From positions 36,580,108-36,644,107 of the forward strand of contig OZ018408.1 of NCBI GenBank assembly GCA_963969595.1: DNA of 64,000 nucleotides, read 5' to 3'. This document shows, one piece after another, positions 61,051 through 64,000 of this stretch. The notes below the pieces were generated by a model. That model saw only the letters and a list, made by a program, of their open reading frames with translations. It searched no databases and was not told the origin of the DNA. Made by a program: the position numbers and the translations under genes. Within the stretch, counting starts at the first letter, position 1. The number at the start of each line of letters is the position of its first letter. The stretch is from Neckera pumila. Its lineage: Eukaryota > Streptophyta > Bryopsida > Hypnales > Neckeraceae.

Positions 61051-62949
61051 CAAATAGGACAATTTTTTTTTTTCTGATGTCTTTTTTGACTTGAAAGTTC
61101 AATGCATATATGGATGTTGAAGTATCTAGGCCAAGTGAATCAATAATCCAATCAACATTTAAAAGTTGTCCTTGTCCCACTATGTGGTAAGCAAAAAACA
61201 ATTGTGTTTGTGGGTGTCAAGTGATTTGCAACAATAGTGCAACTGGGTAGGGGGCTCATTTTTGCCACATTTCTTGGGTGGCGGTTTGATACAGATTTTC
61301 AATTGTAATTTCCATTACTATATTCTTCTTTATTCTTCTACTATTCTATTTGTTGGTTGTAAGCTTGTAGGAATCAAGTCACATGCAATTACAAATCATT
61401 TGCCTAACAATTGCATAACAAAAGACTATAAAGTGAACATTTCCAACCACTTAAGAAATTATGCATATCTAGAGTGCGGATTTCTTAACTACTAAAATTT
61501 TTAAGCATGTGGAAATAGAATTTGGAAGGGTTCCAAAAATTTTGCAATTTTTTTTCTCAAAACATAAATACCCTGAATTTTTAATTGAAGATACATAGTT
61601 GATATATATTGGTCATGTAGACCTTCATATTTCCAACCACAGGCTGCAAACAAAATTGACCAAAGATTGGTTGCAATATTGAGAGATTTGTAGCCAATCA
61701 TAATGCATCACAAATGCACTAGGACTGGAGCCATAATTGATCACTATTCATCTCCACTTGCACCAAAATACAGCAGCCTAAGCCACCATAATGGAGGGGA
61801 ATCAAAAATGGGTCGGCTATATTTAATAGTTTTGGTTTTTTTCCACAGGCAATTTTGTCAAACATTAATTGCTCTTTAGTTTGATTATCTACTCTACTTG
61901 TTATATATAGGCTTTCATTATGACAAGTGCATGAAGTGGGCATACAATTGGCAAACAACCAAGCCAATATCAATATTATAGTCATGATTGAGTTAGGTGC
62001 TCTACATAGTTCTATAATACATTTATATTGATTGTAGTAGATATAGAAAAATAAAAATAAACTGTCTCATATTTTTTATTTATAAGCGCAATGATGCAAC
62101 AGATATTGTCCCACAATAGTGCCTAGAAGTCATGACAAAAGAACAAAACACACACCCTTGTGGTTGCAGAGAACAACATTAAGGGCCAAAATGACTATAG
62201 CTATAGAAATCACAGTATAACTTAAGCAAAGAGAAAGAATGACGAAAGTGATGGGGAAGAAAAGTGATAAGAGAAGAACAAAAAATGTATTGTACATAGA
62301 AGCATTGGTTGCAAAGGGGAAGCTATTGGGATTTTAGTAGTGCTTTAAATCCTAAACAGTAGTTGCCACATTACAAAGCCATTCATCATTGCTTCTTCAC
62401 TATTTTACAATTGCTCTATGACTATCTATAATTATTGTACAATTTATCTATGCTTGAATTGTATGCTTATGAACAATTCTAAATTTTTTAAATTTAGAAT
62501 CAATTTTTAGTCATTCTTCATATAAAAATGATTATCTTTCTGCAATAATTTATTTGAATATTCTATGACACTCTTGAATCAACATCAATTTTTGATGTTC
62601 ACAACAACCTATGCAACTTTCATATTGAATCACCACAATTCAAATTGCCAAGGATATTGAAGAGTCTCAAGTTAGGCAATGCAAATACTTCTTTCCAACA
62701 ATATGAGCAGAATGAAACAAAAGGTAATGCTGTAGACTTAAATCAAGAAATAGAAAGTACCGTAGTTGTAGGGTAGGTTTAGATGAAAAAGAATTGTAAA
62801 AATAGATGCCACAATCTTTGAAAGTTCTGTTTTTCAAAGTCTTTTGGAATGGAAAAAATTGCCATGTCTTTTGTTTTTTGCATCTATTAAACCTCATAAA
62901 GTAGAAAAACAAAAATTTAGCAAGAGTATTTTGATATTGCCTTTCATTG
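61051..62949. other. AT-rich stretch, no gene recognised
   Basis: Two minus frames, 61985-61719 and 61701-61501, are open for 88 and 66 codons and could be one broken gene. The first starts with a hydrophobic run. Neither resembles a family I know, so I leave them uncalled. Confidence 0.35.
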
Positions 62950-63310
62950 ATTTAGGGTGATTGCAAAAATCACTTGTCCTATTTTTGTCCCCTTTGCCTA
63001 TGAACATGTGGTATTTTGCTCATAACTTTTGCATCATTTGTCTGTTTGGCGTAAAATTTAAAATGAAGGTACATGCGGTAGTTGCAAATATTGAGTAATT
63101 TTTTCAATTTAAAAAAAATTAATTTTATTGTCTTTAATTTGCCCCCTATCAGGTATCTACCTTGACCATTAGGGGGTTTAGTCCTATTTTTTACCCAAAA
63201 TGCAAACTTGAAGCCACAAATTAGACATGTTGGAGGTCTACTAACAATACAAGGATTAAATATGAGTTTTTATAAAAATAACAACATATTGGTTGCGCAA
63301 ATGGGGTCAA
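62950..63310 (+). repeat. Repeat family 4, second copy
   Basis: It matches 21741-22140 in ordered blocks (TCATAACTTTTGCAT, GGGGTTTAGTCCTATTTT, GAGGTCTACTAACAAT). No termini can be defined. Confidence 0.45.
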
Positions 63311-63497
63311 AATGACCTCCCTCTGTGCAAAGGCTATGAAGAAGGAGGAATATTCCTACATTAATTCTTGGGTGCAATGCAAGCACAATCTTCTTTAGCA
63401 AAATGTCTTCTTTTTTTGAAAATTTGTTGAAATTTGTTTGAATTATTAAAAATGAAAAAGTCTACAAACCCTTTTTTGCTATTTTCTACTCTCAATG

Positions 63498-64000
63498 CAC
63501 TACAAGAAAAACATGTCCGCCACAACCGACTAAACTATGACTAGGTGTCCTAAATGACTATAGTACGACTACAACTCTGCAATTGCACATGCAGTGTAAT
63601 GGAGCAGAGGACTATTCATTTTGTAGTCATATGGATGAAGACTGTGTCGGCCATGATCAAGCGCTCTTTTCATCTAGTGATTTTCCATGGATAACTCATT
63701 CAAAGGTGTAATGTGGACCTTTGAAGCCATGTGGTCCATTGTCTTAGTTGTAGATCAATTGCGCTTCAACTGAGTAATGACTGCCTGTACCTCTATGAAT
63801 GACTACAACATTACTTGGAAATGATTGCAGAGCCCGAGTGTGAACTACCGTATTTAGGCAATCATTTTCAATCAATTTAGCAAATTTATCTATAACTTTT
63901 GATTTGAGGCTCAAAATGTAAAATGGATTTTTGCATATAAAAGTGAGATTGATTTCATAACTTTTATTAGTTCAAAGTTTTTTGAAAAATATTAATCATC
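63498..64000 (+). mobile_element. Left end of another CACTA transposon, running off the window
   Basis: CACTACAAGAAAAACATGTC is the classic terminus of plant CACTA (EnSpm) elements. GACT-rich subterminal motifs follow (CGACTAAACTATGACTAG, ATGACTATAGTACGACT, and ATTTTGTAGTCATATGGATG). The other end and any transposase lie outside. Confidence 0.7.

Overview
The window looks like nuclear DNA from a land plant or a close streptophyte relative. The evidence is a set of plant-type genes with GT-AG introns: cytosolic ribosomal protein uL23, the chloroplast cytochrome b6f assembly factor CCB2, mitochondrial bS6, a DRP4-type dynamin and an FCA-like RNA-binding protein with a WW domain. Gypsy, copia and CACTA transposons add to this. 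Two genes belong to a protein family I do not recognise, and the FCA-like gene carries an extra RRM. Together these hint at a non-seed plant (bryophyte, lycophyte or fern), but the species cannot be named from this sequence.

Layout. 1-4.8 kb: the end of a copia-like retrotransposon, then AT-rich DNA packed with small inverted-repeat elements. 4.9-6.1 kb: RPL23A (+). 6.1-9.7 kb: repeats. 9.7-17.4 kb: a gene island with CCB2 (+), a BTB/POZ protein (-) ending 74 bp from CCB2, and a convergent pair of paralogous genes (A +, B -) of unknown function. 17.4-23.5 kb: repeats, including a decayed partial copy of the next gene. 23.9-25.1 kb: mitochondrial bS6 (+). 26.8-29.1 kb: DRP4-like dynamin (+). 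31.3-41.7 kb: a 23-exon FCA/CELF-like gene (-), whose reading frame I followed through every splice junction. 42-64 kb: no intact host gene seen; this part holds several repeat families, a minisatellite inside a fresh duplication, a rearranged inverted duplication, a gypsy element broken by a CACTA element and two other insertions, and the end of another CACTA element at the right edge.

The genes are unrelated housekeeping and regulatory genes and do not form one pathway. The most unusual items are the RRM-RRM-WW-RRM protein, the orphan paralogue pair, the CpG-decayed bS6 duplicate, and a high-copy family of non-autonomous elements ending in TTAACCCCTAAAG, seen at least six times. Exon boundaries were read by eye from reading frame, splice sites and recalled homologues. 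No alignment or database search was run.
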